From Methanobacteriaceae archaeon (GTDB lineage: Archaea; Methanobacteriota; Methanobacteria; Methanobacteriales; Methanobacteriaceae), in NCBI GenBank assembly GCA_017883605.1, contig JADGNH010000010.1:1-24591 (forward strand): a stretch of DNA of 24,591 bases, read 5' to 3'. This document shows positions 7,731 to 14,721 of this stretch, in pieces. A model generated the notes under the pieces. The model was not told the origin of the DNA. It ran no database searches and was given only the letters and a program-made list of their open reading frames with translations. Position 1 is the stretch's first letter; each line of letters begins with the position of its first letter. A program made the position numbers and the translations under genes.

Positions 7731-7799
7731 CTGATTGATTATTAAAATCTGGTTGATTATTAATCTGATTGATTATTAATCTGATTGATTATTTAAAAT
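7731..7799. repeat. Tandem array of four 16-19-nt units
   Basis: Units CTGATTGATTATTAAAAT (7731-7748), CTGGTTGATTATTAAT (7749-7764), CTGATTGATTATTAAT (7765-7780) and CTGATTGATTATTTAAAAT (7781-7799) lie head to tail just before the ribosome binding site of the next gene. Confidence 0.85.
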
Positions 7800-7831
7800 G
7801 TAATTTAAATTTGATATTAAAGGAGTTGGAA

Positions 7832-8599
7832 ATGTCAGTTTTAAAACCGGTTTACACGGCTTACGAATGGTATATATCCCGGAATCTCCGGCCTGAGAAC
7901 ATGCCTAAACACGTGGCCATAATAATGGACGGTAACAGAAGATACTCAAAAATTCAGGGAAATGTGGACATTATAGAGGGTCATAAACGTGGTGTTAACA
8001 CCCTGGAACGGGTTCTGGATTGGTGCCTTGACCTGGGAATTGAAATACTCACAGCTTACGCATTCTCTATTGAGAACTTCAAAAGACCAGAAAATGAAGT
8101 AAAAGGTTTAATGAACATTTTTAAGGAAAATTTTGAGACTATCGCTAAGAATAAGAAGGTTCATAAGAATGAAGTAAGAATTAAGGCTGTGGGTAAATTG
8201 GAGTTGCTGCCGGATGATGTGAGGGAAGCAATAAAAATTGCTGAAGAATCAACAGCTAACTACAACAAGAGGCTAGTAAACATTGCCATAGGCTACGATG
8301 GACGTTTAGAAATAATAGATGCTATAAAAAAGATTTCTAAGGATGTTCAACAGGGCAAAATGGATCCGGAAAATATTGACGAGAAAATTGTGAATGAAAA
8401 TCTTTACACGGCAGGTTTAGAGGATCCAAATCTGATAATCAGGACCAGTGGAGAGGAAAGACTGAGCGGGTTCCTCCTTTGGCAGTCTTCATATTCTGAA
8501 CTGTATTTCTGCGATAGTCTATGGCCTGAACTTAGGAAAGTAGACTTTTTAAGGGCTTTAAGATCTTATCAACAGAGAGAAAGGCGTTTTGGAGTTTGA
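7832..8599 (+). CDS. uppS: Cis-prenyl transferase (UppS/dehydrodolichyl diphosphate synthase-like)
   Basis: A Z-type prenyltransferase that adds isoprene units to an allylic diphosphate to make the long lipid carrier used in archaea (dolichol type) for glycan transfer. The ATG at 7832 was chosen because AAAGGAGTTG sits directly before it; the 63 bases in frame upstream are repeat sequence. The resulting length is 255 residues. Family signatures: HVAIIMDGNRRYSK (27-40, with the catalytic aspartate D33), AYAFSIENFKRP (about 75-86), and the C-terminal RTSGEERLSGFLLWQSSYSE with LWPE. The RTSGE-RLS pattern is the substrate-binding arginine/serine motif. Archaeal members are usually annotated uppS; the exact chain length cannot be read from sequence. 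It is followed by tatD after a 20-nt repeat array. Confidence 0.92.
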   Translation: MSVLKPVYTAYEWYISRNLRPENMPKHVAIIMDGNRRYSKIQGNVDIIEGHKRGVNTLERVLDWCLDLGIEILTAYAFSIENFKRPENEVKGLMNIFKENFETIAKNKKVHKNEVRIKAVGKLELLPDDVREAIKIAEESTANYNKRLVNIAIGYDGRLEIIDAIKKISKDVQQGKMDPENIDEKIVNENLYTAGLEDPNLIIRTSGEERLSGFLLWQSSYSELYFCDSLWPELRKVDFLRALRSYQQRERRFGV

Positions 8600-8620
8600 G
8601 TATAGGAATGGACTAGAATT

Positions 8621-8696
8621 TGAACTAATGATTTATAGTCTGAACTAAATGATTAAAGTCGGAACTAATGATTTAGGGTCTGAGCTAATAGGAATG
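8621..8696. repeat. Tandem array of 20-nt units between uppS and tatD
   Basis: TGAACTAATGATTTATAGTC (8621-8640), TGAACTAAATGATTAAAGTC (8641-8660), GGAACTAATGATTTAGGGTC (8661-8680) and a shortened TGAGCTAATAGGAATG (8681-8696) lie exactly in 20-base register. The last unit supplies the AGGAATGA sequence before the tatD start. Confidence 0.9.
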
Positions 8697-8703
8697 AATT
8701 TTT

Positions 8704-9462
8704 ATGATTGATACCCACTGTCATGTTGATTTTAAGGTATTCAACAGGAACCGGGAAGAGGTAATAGCCAGAGCTCGGGAAAAATTAACGGCTATTATCA
8801 ATTCCGGCGCAAGTTTAGGGGGTAACAGGCGTACCTTGAAATTTGCCGAAGAATATCCCGAATTTTTATATCCCACTTTAGGATTTCATCCGTCAAACGC
8901 ATCAAAAGCAGATTCCACAGTGATAAAACAGGCTTTTGATGAAATAAATTTACATATAGATAAAGCGGTGGGTATAGGTGAAACCGGTCTTGATTTCCAT
9001 AATTTGAATGATGAAAAGGCAAAAGAAAGGCAGATAAAGGTATTTGAAAATTTTATAGATCTGGCAGTTGAATATGAAATGCCTCTGGTGATCCATGCCC
9101 GAGAAGCCGAAGGTCAAGCCCTTAAAATGGTAAAAAAACATTCAAACATTCCTGATGTAATATTTCACTGTTATGGTGGAGATTTAGAAACAGCAAAGCT
9201 TATAGTAAATGAGAACTACTACATCTCCTTTTCCACTATCATCTGCTTTTCAGAGCACCATCAAAGTCTGGCAGATGAACTACCCCTTTCTTGCATGTTA
9301 ACTGAAACAGACAGCCCTTATCTATCACCATTTAAAGGTAGAAGGAATGAACCGGCATTTGTTGAGGAAGTTGTAAAGACCCTTGCCAGGATAAAATCCC
9401 GGTCACCAACTGAGGTTGATCAAATAACACAGAACACCGCTGCAAAGATTTTCAGTTTGTAG
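8704..9462 (+). CDS. tatD: TatD-family metal-dependent hydrolase (probable DNase)
   Basis: A TIM-barrel amidohydrolase-like nuclease of the TatD family, 252 residues. The metal ligands are all visible: H5 and H7 in DTHCHVDF, E93 in GIGETGLDF, H131 in LVIHAREAE, H155 in IFHCYGG, and D203 in LTETDSPYL. Bacterial and eukaryotic TatD proteins are Mg-dependent 3'-5' exonucleases; in archaea the substrate is less certain. The ATG at 8704 starts the conserved MIDTHCHVDF immediately, so no earlier start is needed. Same direction as uppS, about 100 bases apart, possibly one transcript. Confidence 0.9.
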   Translation: MIDTHCHVDFKVFNRNREEVIARAREKLTAIINSGASLGGNRRTLKFAEEYPEFLYPTLGFHPSNASKADSTVIKQAFDEINLHIDKAVGIGETGLDFHNLNDEKAKERQIKVFENFIDLAVEYEMPLVIHAREAEGQALKMVKKHSNIPDVIFHCYGGDLETAKLIVNENYYISFSTIICFSEHHQSLADELPLSCMLTETDSPYLSPFKGRRNEPAFVEEVVKTLARIKSRSPTEVDQITQNTAAKIFSL

Positions 9463-9554
9463 GGGCCCATAATGAATAAAAGGGAAGATTATCAGCTTGT
9501 GAATAAGGAAAAATTTATTAATTTTTATGAATAAAGAAGGGAAAATGTCAGTTT

Positions 9555-9592
9555 TATGAATAAAGGAAATATCTATGAATAAAGGAAATATC
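9555..9592. repeat. Perfect 19-nt tandem duplication
   Basis: TATGAATAAAGGAAATATC occurs at 9555-9573 and again at 9574-9592, with degenerate relatives (TATGAATAAAGAAGGG) from about 9526. The second copy runs into the stop codon of the convergent gene on the minus strand. Confidence 0.85.
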
Positions 9593-9971
9593 ATGGTATT
9601 TTACCATCTATCCTTCTAAAAACCTCTTTAGCAGCGTTTATCCCATTAATAGCTGCTGGAAACCCGGCGTAAACCGCCATCTGGATTATTACTTCAACCA
9701 CTTCTCCCCGGCTACATCCTGCATTTAAAGCGCCATTTATGTGACTTTTTAGTTGGGGTTGGGCATTGCCCATGGCGGTAAGTGCTGCAACAGTGGCAAT
9801 TTCCCTGGACTTTAAGTCCAACCCGGGACGTGCGTATATATCACCATAAGGGAATTCAACAACGTAGCGCCCTAAATCAGGAGCTATGTCTTTTAAATTT
9901 TCCATTAATTCCTGACTATTCTCGTCGTTGAGTTTTTTAAGAATTTCTAAACCTTTTTCAAACCGATCCAT
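9591..9971 (-). CDS. Carboxymuconolactone decarboxylase (CMD)-family protein
   Basis: The 126-residue, all-helical protein matches the CMD/AhpD fold: SREIATVAALTAMGNAQPQLKSHINGALNAGCSRGEVVEVIIQMAVYAGFPAAINGI is split across residues about 54-112 and has the family's SHxNGALNAG and AVYAGFPAAING patterns. It lacks the CxxC redox pair of true AhpD peroxidases; only one cysteine (in NAGCSRGE) is present. In methanogens this family is usually annotated as 4-carboxymuconolactone decarboxylase, but aromatic degradation is not expected, so the real substrate is unknown. ATG at 9971 is preceded by AAGGTG at good spacing. Convergent with tatD and divergent from arfC. Confidence 0.85.
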   Translation of the reverse strand: MDRFEKGLEILKKLNDENSQELMENLKDIAPDLGRYVVEFPYGDIYARPGLDLKSREIATVAALTAMGNAQPQLKSHINGALNAGCSRGEVVEVIIQMAVYAGFPAAINGINAAKEVFRRIDGKIP

Positions 9972-10090
9972 TGTTAAACACCTTTATAATTTCCATAATC
10001 CTTTTAATATTAATATGTTATAATTATAAAATAGATTCAATTAAATATAAAGAATACCTATACACCCTTTTTATCATAAGAAGTGATAAG

Positions 10091-10738
10091 ATGAAACCGT
10101 ATGTTATATTAAATGCAGCTATGACCTTGGATGGTAAAATTGCCACCAAAACTGGTAGTTCTGAGATTTCAGGCCAGGAAGACCTTACAAGAGTCCATAA
10201 ACTTCGAAAGGAAGTGGATGCCATAATGGTGGGGATAAACACTTTACTGGTAGATGATCCCCGGCTCACTATTCATAAGCTTCCTGGAGAGAAATCTGAC
10301 AATCCGGTGAGAATTGTGGTGGACAGCAGGGGAAGAACACCCTTTGATGCCCGGATTTTGAATGATGAAGCCCCTACCATTATTGCTTTATCTGAAATTG
10401 CGGATCCAGAAAAGCTTGAAATATTGGGAAAAAAAGCCGAAACAGTGGTATGTGGCAAAGAAAGGGTTGATCTTAAGATTCTCATGGAAAATCTCTTTCA
10501 AAAAGGAATAAAAACGTTGATGCTCGAGGGAGGATCGACTTTGAACTATTCCATGCTCCGGGAGGGATTGGTTGATGAGGTGAGGGTATGTGTTGCACCC
10601 ATGATCGCCGGGGGAAAAGATGCCAAAACCCTTGTAGATGGTGAGGGGGTTGATCTTATGAAAGATGCCGTTAAATTAAACTTAAAAAAAAGTTATAAAT
10701 TGGGAGAAGACCTTATACTGGAATACAAGGTGTTTTAA
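10091..10738 (+). CDS. arfC: 2,5-diamino-6-ribosylamino-4(3H)-pyrimidinone 5'-phosphate reductase
   Basis: The RibD C-terminal (dihydrofolate-reductase-like) enzyme reduces the ribosyl side chain of the diaminopyrimidine to ribityl using NAD(P)H, a step of archaeal riboflavin synthesis that also leads to coenzyme F420. ATG at 10091 is used because AAGTGAT lies just before it and the family N-terminus MKPYVILNAAMTLDGKIATK begins there; the in-frame sequence upstream is promoter. Length is 215 residues, typical for the stand-alone archaeal reductase. Further motifs: DAIMVGINTLLVDDPRLT (about 43-60) and MLEGGSTLNYSMLREGLVDE (about 148-167). No deaminase domain is fused, unlike in bacterial RibD. 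Confidence 0.9.
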   Translation: MKPYVILNAAMTLDGKIATKTGSSEISGQEDLTRVHKLRKEVDAIMVGINTLLVDDPRLTIHKLPGEKSDNPVRIVVDSRGRTPFDARILNDEAPTIIALSEIADPEKLEILGKKAETVVCGKERVDLKILMENLFQKGIKTLMLEGGSTLNYSMLREGLVDEVRVCVAPMIAGGKDAKTLVDGEGVDLMKDAVKLNLKKSYKLGEDLILEYKVF

Positions 10739-10768
10739 CTGATTTTTATGATAATATTCATTAATCAA

Positions 10769-10826
10769 ATCCTTAATTTATATTTAAACCTTAAATTTAT
10801 ATTTAATCCTTTATTTATATTCATTT
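10769..10826. repeat. 19-nt tandem repeats between convergent arfC and the PHP gene
   Basis: Units ATCCTTAATTTATATTTAA (10769-10787), ACCTTAAATTTATATTTAA (10788-10806) and a degenerate TCCTTTATTTATATTCATTT (from 10807) lie head to tail between two converging genes. Confidence 0.75.
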
Positions 10827-10848
10827 TAATTAATGTTAAATCTTTAAC

Positions 10849-11514
10849 TCATATCAACCCTTTATTTTTTAATATTCTTTCAGGATTATCTTTAAGCGCT
10901 TTTTTAACATCTTTTTCAGATAAACCAGCCCCCAAGGCCACTTGGTATGCGGATTGGTAGGACATCAAGTCTTCAGGTGCATGAGTGTCTGTATTCACCA
11001 CCAGATCAGCTCCCAATTCAACGGCAAGTTTACCCACATGTCCGTTGCCAAGGCAGTGCCCTCTTCTCGAGCTTATCTCCAGGGCAACATCGTTTTCCCT
11101 GGCAATTTCCACATCTTCAACTGTTATAAGTCCTGGATGGGCTAACACATCTACTTCTGGACAGTTAACTGCAGTGAAATTTGTTCCTTCTATCACCGGT
11201 TCCACTATGGTCTCCCCGTGGACCACTATGATCTCTGCCCCCAGTTTCCGGGCTTGATTGGCGATTTTATCAATTATCTCCACTGGGGCGTGGGTTATTT
11301 CAGCTCCAGGGATAACTTCGATGTCCCAGTTGTCTCTTATATCAAGAACAGTGTTTATGATCTTTCCAACGCAATCAACATTGGAAGCATCTATGTGGTC
11401 GGTTATTGCCACTGCCCTGTGGCCTAGAATTTGTGCACGCCTTGCTATTTCCGATGGAAGAAGTTCACCATCGCTGAATATGCTGTGTGTATGGAGATCT
11501 ATTCTTTTTTCCAT
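10849..11514 (-). CDS. PHP-domain metal-dependent phosphoesterase
   Basis: The 221-residue protein is a stand-alone PHP (polymerase and histidinol phosphatase) domain. Metal-binding motifs are visible: DLHTHSIFSDGE (6-17), AITDHID (36-42), PGAEITH (69-75), VLAHPG (about 126-131) and NTDTHAPED (about 174-182). These supply the histidines and aspartates of a trinuclear site. Homologues are annotated as histidinol-phosphatase-like; the substrate cannot be told from sequence, and no histidine biosynthesis gene adjoins it. ATG at 11514 has a strong GGAGG Shine-Dalgarno sequence. Divergent from pantoate kinase with only about 67 bases between starts. Confidence 0.85.
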   Translation of the reverse strand: MEKRIDLHTHSIFSDGELLPSEIARRAQILGHRAVAITDHIDASNVDCVGKIINTVLDIRDNWDIEVIPGAEITHAPVEIIDKIANQARKLGAEIIVVHGETIVEPVIEGTNFTAVNCPEVDVLAHPGLITVEDVEIARENDVALEISSRRGHCLGNGHVGKLAVELGADLVVNTDTHAPEDLMSYQSAYQVALGAGLSEKDVKKALKDNPERILKNKGLI

Positions 11515-11581
11515 AAGGAATCCTCCATTGCTTTTAATAGATTATTTATAGTTTTAGGTATAATTAAATATAGTGATTTCC

Positions 11582-12466
11582 ATGAAATGTTCTATCTTCG
11601 CTCCGTCTCATATAACTGGTTTTTTCCAGATAATTGACCATCCAAATCCCCTGAAAAAAGGATCCCGGGGTGCGGGTGTGGTGCTTGATAAGGGAGTCAT
11701 AACTCAAGTTAAAATAAGAGATGGTAACGAAGAGGTTGAAGTTAAAATAAATGGTAAATCTGACCCAAAAAATTCTTCCATAACCTATAAAACCATTGAT
11801 TTGATTAAAAATCAATTTGAATTAAGAAATAAAAAAATAAGTGTTAAACACCAATCACAAATTCCCATAGGAGCTGGCTTCGGAGCTTCTGCTGCCTGTG
11901 CCCTGGGAACATCTCTTGGAATTGTAAAAATCATGAATCTTCCCCTAACCTACAATCAAGCGGCCGCCATTGCTCATATGGCAGAAATTGAGATGAGCAG
12001 TGGATTGGGAGATGTGATAGCTGAATTATGTGGAGGTATGGTTTTAAGGCTTAAAGAAGGTGCCCCTGGATTTGGAAGGGTAGATAAAATTATTGGAGGA
12101 GATTCAGACCATGATAATGCCCTTTTTGTTATAAGCAAAACTTTGGGTGGTATTGCAACATCAGAAATTATTGGAGATCCTTCCCATAAAAGGAGGATCA
12201 ACGATACTGGGGAAAGTTTAATCCGCGAACTTTTAAAGAAACCAGATCCCCGCACTTTCATGAAATTATCTCGGAGATTTGCTGAAAACACGGCACTTAT
12301 GGATCATGATGTTTTAGAGATTATCAGAATATTGGAAGATGAAACTATGGGTGCTTCTATGGCTATGCTTGGAAAAACCGCATTTGCATTGTCTGAAAGT
12401 CCAGATTCAAGTATTGAAGATGTTTCAGTGGCTAGAATTCGTCCTTTTGGGTGTGAATTTCTTTAG
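11582..12466 (+). CDS. Archaeal pantoate kinase (GHMP kinase)
   Basis: Pantoate kinase phosphorylates pantoate, after which phosphopantothenate synthetase adds beta-alanine; this is the archaeal route to coenzyme A. The 294-residue protein starts MKCSIFAPSHITGFFQIIDH, typical of the family. The GHMP ATP-binding loop is PIGAGFGASAACALG (95-109). ATG at 11582 is preferred over GTG at 11573, because that GTGAT itself makes the ribosome binding site five bases before the ATG. The C-terminal GASMAMLGKTAFAL and RPFGCEF complete the family pattern. The synthetase partner is not in this window. Confidence 0.9.
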   Translation: MKCSIFAPSHITGFFQIIDHPNPLKKGSRGAGVVLDKGVITQVKIRDGNEEVEVKINGKSDPKNSSITYKTIDLIKNQFELRNKKISVKHQSQIPIGAGFGASAACALGTSLGIVKIMNLPLTYNQAAAIAHMAEIEMSSGLGDVIAELCGGMVLRLKEGAPGFGRVDKIIGGDSDHDNALFVISKTLGGIATSEIIGDPSHKRRINDTGESLIRELLKKPDPRTFMKLSRRFAENTALMDHDVLEIIRILEDETMGASMAMLGKTAFALSESPDSSIEDVSVARIRPFGCEFL

Positions 12467-12716
12467 ATTCCTGATGAATTCTCTTCAAAGGTTTTCCGGG
12501 CACTGTTTTGACCTAGTGCATCAACCGGGAATAGACGTAAATTACTAATATTATGGTGGTTAAGATGATTATCCTTATTAAAATAAAATTTGTCCACCAT
12601 CTCATTTTTTGAATCTCCTTAACAATCAGGATATTCTAAAATTTAAAGGAATAATTTCTAAAATTTAAAGATAATTCTAAAATTTAAAGGAATAATAAGT
12701 ATTTACTTTTAGCATC
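12467..12716. other. AT-rich gap between convergent pantoate kinase and regulator genes
   Basis: About 250 bases without a gene; a 19-22-nt tandem array occupies its right half (listed separately). A TGATGA at 12472 resembles a C box, but no matching D box was found. Confidence 0.5.
12634..12696. repeat. Three tandem units of 19-22 nt
   Basis: TTCTAAAATTTAAAGGAATAAT (12634-12655), TTCTAAAATTTAAAGATAA (12656-12674) and TTCTAAAATTTAAAGGAATAAT (12675-12696). Units one and three are identical; the middle one has lost three bases. Confidence 0.9.
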
Positions 12717-13502
12717 TTATTTTTTAGTATCTTCAATGACGTAATTCACTTCTTCATAATCAAGTTTTCTGGTGATGCTGTTGGTCATCTTACCCACAGC
12801 AAATACCAGAACTTTAAGCCCTCTTTTTGCTGCTGCTACCGTGGATTCTGGGGTTGCAAATTCAAAATCAGCTTGGATCCCCAGTTTCTCAGTTACCGCC
12901 CTGGAAACTGTTCCCATGATCCCTATCCGGTCAAAACCGTTCCCATATATTTCTCTGATTTTTTCCAGGTCAGCTGCCCTTGATCCGCCCTGGCTTATGC
13001 TTGGAAGTTTTATGACAACCACCTGTCCTGGTTCAAGCTTTATTGTACCGCCTAATTTGATCAAAGCCACATCTTCCCCCTTTTCAGCATCGTTAAGCAC
13101 TTCTGCATAGGCAGGTGTCTCATGTTTAACTGCGTAGAGGGTTCCCTGGTCCATCTCCAGCCACACCCTTTCACCGGTCTTTAACCTTTCCCGGGCTATG
13201 GCCGGCCATATAGATTTGTAGGTGTTCATGGTCTCCAGGACTTGGTCTGCATACTTTCTAAGGTTTCCTGCCTCGTTTTTGACCTTTTCTATCCCTCTTT
13301 TGGTGATCTTGTACCGGGATTGTCCCTTGCCGGTTTCAACAAATCCTTCATCTGCCAGGCTTTTGATATTTTCAGAAACGGCCTGAACAGTTATCCCCAA
13401 TTTTTCAGCAATATCTTTCTGGCGGAGGTGGGGTTCCTGTTTGGCGATCTCGGCTAAGATCTGGAATCTGGTGAGTTCACCTTTTTTTTTGAATACTTTC
13501 AT
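12717..13502 (-). CDS. Winged-helix DNA-binding regulator with conserved archaeal C-terminal domain (DUF7839-like)
   Basis: Residues about 9-75 form a winged helix-turn-helix: LTRFQILAEIAKQEPHLRQK, then DIAEKLGITVQAVSENIKSL, where the recognition helix lies, and a wing containing GKGQSRYKIT. Residues about 85-261 form a second domain with GGTIKLEPGQVVVIKLPSISQGGSRAAD, GIMGTVSRAV and KRGLKVLVFAVGKMTNSITRK, a layout found in conserved methanogen regulators of unknown target. The C-terminal part could bind a ligand; that is inference. ATG at 13502 is used. The first six codons are duplicated 46 bases upstream. The gene is separated by about 97 bases from the methyltransferase that lies upstream in the same direction. 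Confidence 0.8.
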   Translation of the reverse strand: MKVFKKKGELTRFQILAEIAKQEPHLRQKDIAEKLGITVQAVSENIKSLADEGFVETGKGQSRYKITKRGIEKVKNEAGNLRKYADQVLETMNTYKSIWPAIARERLKTGERVWLEMDQGTLYAVKHETPAYAEVLNDAEKGEDVALIKLGGTIKLEPGQVVVIKLPSISQGGSRAADLEKIREIYGNGFDRIGIMGTVSRAVTEKLGIQADFEFATPESTVAAAKRGLKVLVFAVGKMTNSITRKLDYEEVNYVIEDTKK

Positions 13503-13565
13503 AAGTCTTAAAATGATTTTATTTTTATCTTTTTTTGAATACTTTCATAAGTTTTATATGATTTA
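13483..13565 (-). repeat. 46-nt-spaced duplication that copies the start of the regulator gene
   Basis: Plus-strand TTTTTTGAATACTTTCATAAGT at the gene start (GAATACTTTCAT at 13491-13502) recurs with GAATACTTTCAT at 13537-13548, followed in both copies by AAGTYTTAWAATGATTT-type sequence. On the minus strand the upstream copy reads ATG AAA GTA TTC AAA AAA AGA TAA (13548 to 13525), a seven-codon ORF out of frame with the gene. Confidence 0.85.
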
Positions 13566-13599
13566 TCCTTTTTTGAGATATTCGTAGAGTCTTACATAT

Positions 13600-14364
13600 T
13601 TATTCTGTTTTGGTGCTCCAGACAACTTCAAGCCAGGAATATTTCTTCATTGAATTAAATGATAATAATAATTTATCAAAGGGGTCTAGAATCTTAAAGG
13701 AAACATTTTTAAGCCTTTTAGAATCTAGAAATTTGATTTGTCCAAAGGTTAAACATAAAGGAGAAATTAGATTAAAATATTCAGTGTGAACATTTCCAAA
13801 TATTTTAAAGAAAATATTTTTTAATTCCCCAATTTGGAAGGGATGTTCTGTTGGTGTGGAAGGGTTGAAGAATTTTCTTCCAATTATGGCAATGGGGTTC
13901 TCGGATTTTGGTTCCTGGGCAATCATTATGCCGTTCTTTTTTAAAGATTTATAGAGGGTATTAACCACGCTTTCCACATCGTAAAAGTGGTGTAAAGATC
14001 CTCTACAGTACACCACATCGAATTCATTTTCATAAGTTAAATCTTCCACCTTTAACACTTTAAAATCAACGTTGTCAACTCCCTCATCCGAGGCCATTTT
14101 TTTAGCTAACTGAATGCTTTTATGGGATATGTCTATAGCAGTTACCAGGGCACCTCTTTTTGCAAGTAAAATGCTTTCTCTGCCAAAACCACACCCCACA
14201 TCCAAAATTTTTTTTTTATTCAGATCTCCGATTACACCCATTATATATTCCCAATTCTCTACTTCCCAGATATCTATTTCTCTTAATGGCTTTACAGTAC
14301 CAGCAAGATCATCATGAAAAGAAACTTCGATTTCATGGAATTCGTCTTTGCTATAGTCCTTGAT
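13600..14364 (-). CDS. Class I SAM-dependent methyltransferase with probable non-canonical (ATC) start
   Basis: The Rossmann-fold methyltransferase is identified by motif I KILDVGCGFGRES, motif II TAIDIS, and motif IV FDVVYCRGSLHHFYD with the post-motif KNGIMIAQEP. Counting from the first ordinary ATG (14241) the protein has 213 residues, but then motif I starts at residue 11 and the usual N-terminal helices are missing. The frame stays open and protein-like for 41 more codons (KDYSKDEFHEIEVSFHDD, then TVKPLREIDIWEVENWEYI) back to an ATC codon at 14364-14362, with a stop (TAA, 14365-14367) just before it. There is no ATG, GTG or TTG in that stretch. GGTGGT lies a few bases ahead of the ATC. 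I therefore infer a 254-residue protein with an ATC start, or a recently mutated ATG. The substrate is unknown. Confidence 0.7.
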   Translation of the reverse strand: MKDYSKDEFHEIEVSFHDDLAGTVKPLREIDIWEVENWEYIMGVIGDLNKKKILDVGCGFGRESILLAKRGALVTAIDISHKSIQLAKKMASDEGVDNVDFKVLKVEDLTYENEFDVVYCRGSLHHFYDVESVVNTLYKSLKKNGIMIAQEPKSENPIAIIGRKFFNPSTPTEHPFQIGELKNIFFKIFGNVHTEYFNLISPLCLTFGQIKFLDSKRLKNVSFKILDPFDKLLLSFNSMKKYSWLEVVWSTKTE

Positions 14365-14721
14365 TTATACCACCATCCATTAATGGAAACACATTCTGAA
14401 TAAAGATTATTCTTTGATCGTGAATAAACATATTCTGAATAAAGATTATTCTTTGATCGTGAATAAATTTTATTTTTAATTCTCAATAGTTATTTTATCC
14501 TAAAAATTTTAGATGACATTGTTTATCTAAATTTTTTGCAAGATAAAAAAATTATTGTAAATAATATTTTAAAAATTTTTGAAATAAATTATTGTAAATG
14601 AATCTAATAATTAATTGGTTTATCTTAAAATTTGAATAGAATTATTTATATGGGTTAATAATTAATTTACCATTGTATAGATATGTAATTTAATTTATCC
14701 TACCTGATTAATATTCTTGCC
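14365..14721. other. AT-rich gap between methyltransferase and RecJ-like nuclease genes
   Basis: About 355 bases. The left third holds the 39-nt-spaced duplication at 14393-14467. The rest (14468-14721) is roughly 80% A+T, with poly-A/T stretches and no coding sense. The methyltransferase promoter must lie here; no single TATA box stands out. Confidence 0.5.
14393..14467. repeat. Perfect 36-nt duplication at 39-nt spacing with internal hairpins
   Basis: The same 36 bases, beginning ATTCTGAATAAAGATTATTC, occupy 14393-14428 and 14432-14467. Each copy contains GAATAA-AGA-TTATTC, a 6-bp inverted repeat with a 3-nt loop, followed by TTTGATCGTGAATAAA. The pair lies upstream of the methyltransferase gene. 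Confidence 0.9.

Larger units (their letters stand above)
7468..7831. other. Repeat-rich, gene-free interval between mtxX and the cis-prenyl transferase
   Basis: Very AT-rich. It is built almost wholly of degenerate direct repeats (listed separately at 7488-7660 and 7731-7799). No coding sense. The ribosome binding site of the next gene lies at its right end. Confidence 0.7.

Noticed and set aside
7769..7831. Upstream in-frame extension of the cis-prenyl transferase from TTG at 7769
   Set aside because: The extension is tandem-repeat sequence, and a clear AAAGGAGTTG precedes the ATG at 7832 where homology begins.
12472..12540. Possible C/D box guide RNA after pantoate kinase
   Set aside because: Only the C-box-like TGATGA was found; no CTGA D box at a suitable distance and no C'/D' pair.
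2606..14467. Possible CRISPR arrays in the intergenic direct repeats
   Set aside because: Copies are adjacent or separated by a few bases, with no unique spacers of uniform length, each gap has a different unit, and no cas genes are present.
14292..14486. A 64-codon minus-strand frame with a repeated YSRSKNNLYSE motif
   Set aside because: It is the translation of the 39-nt-spaced DNA duplication, which happens to be a multiple of three. It overlaps the methyltransferase 5' end and has no good ribosome binding site.
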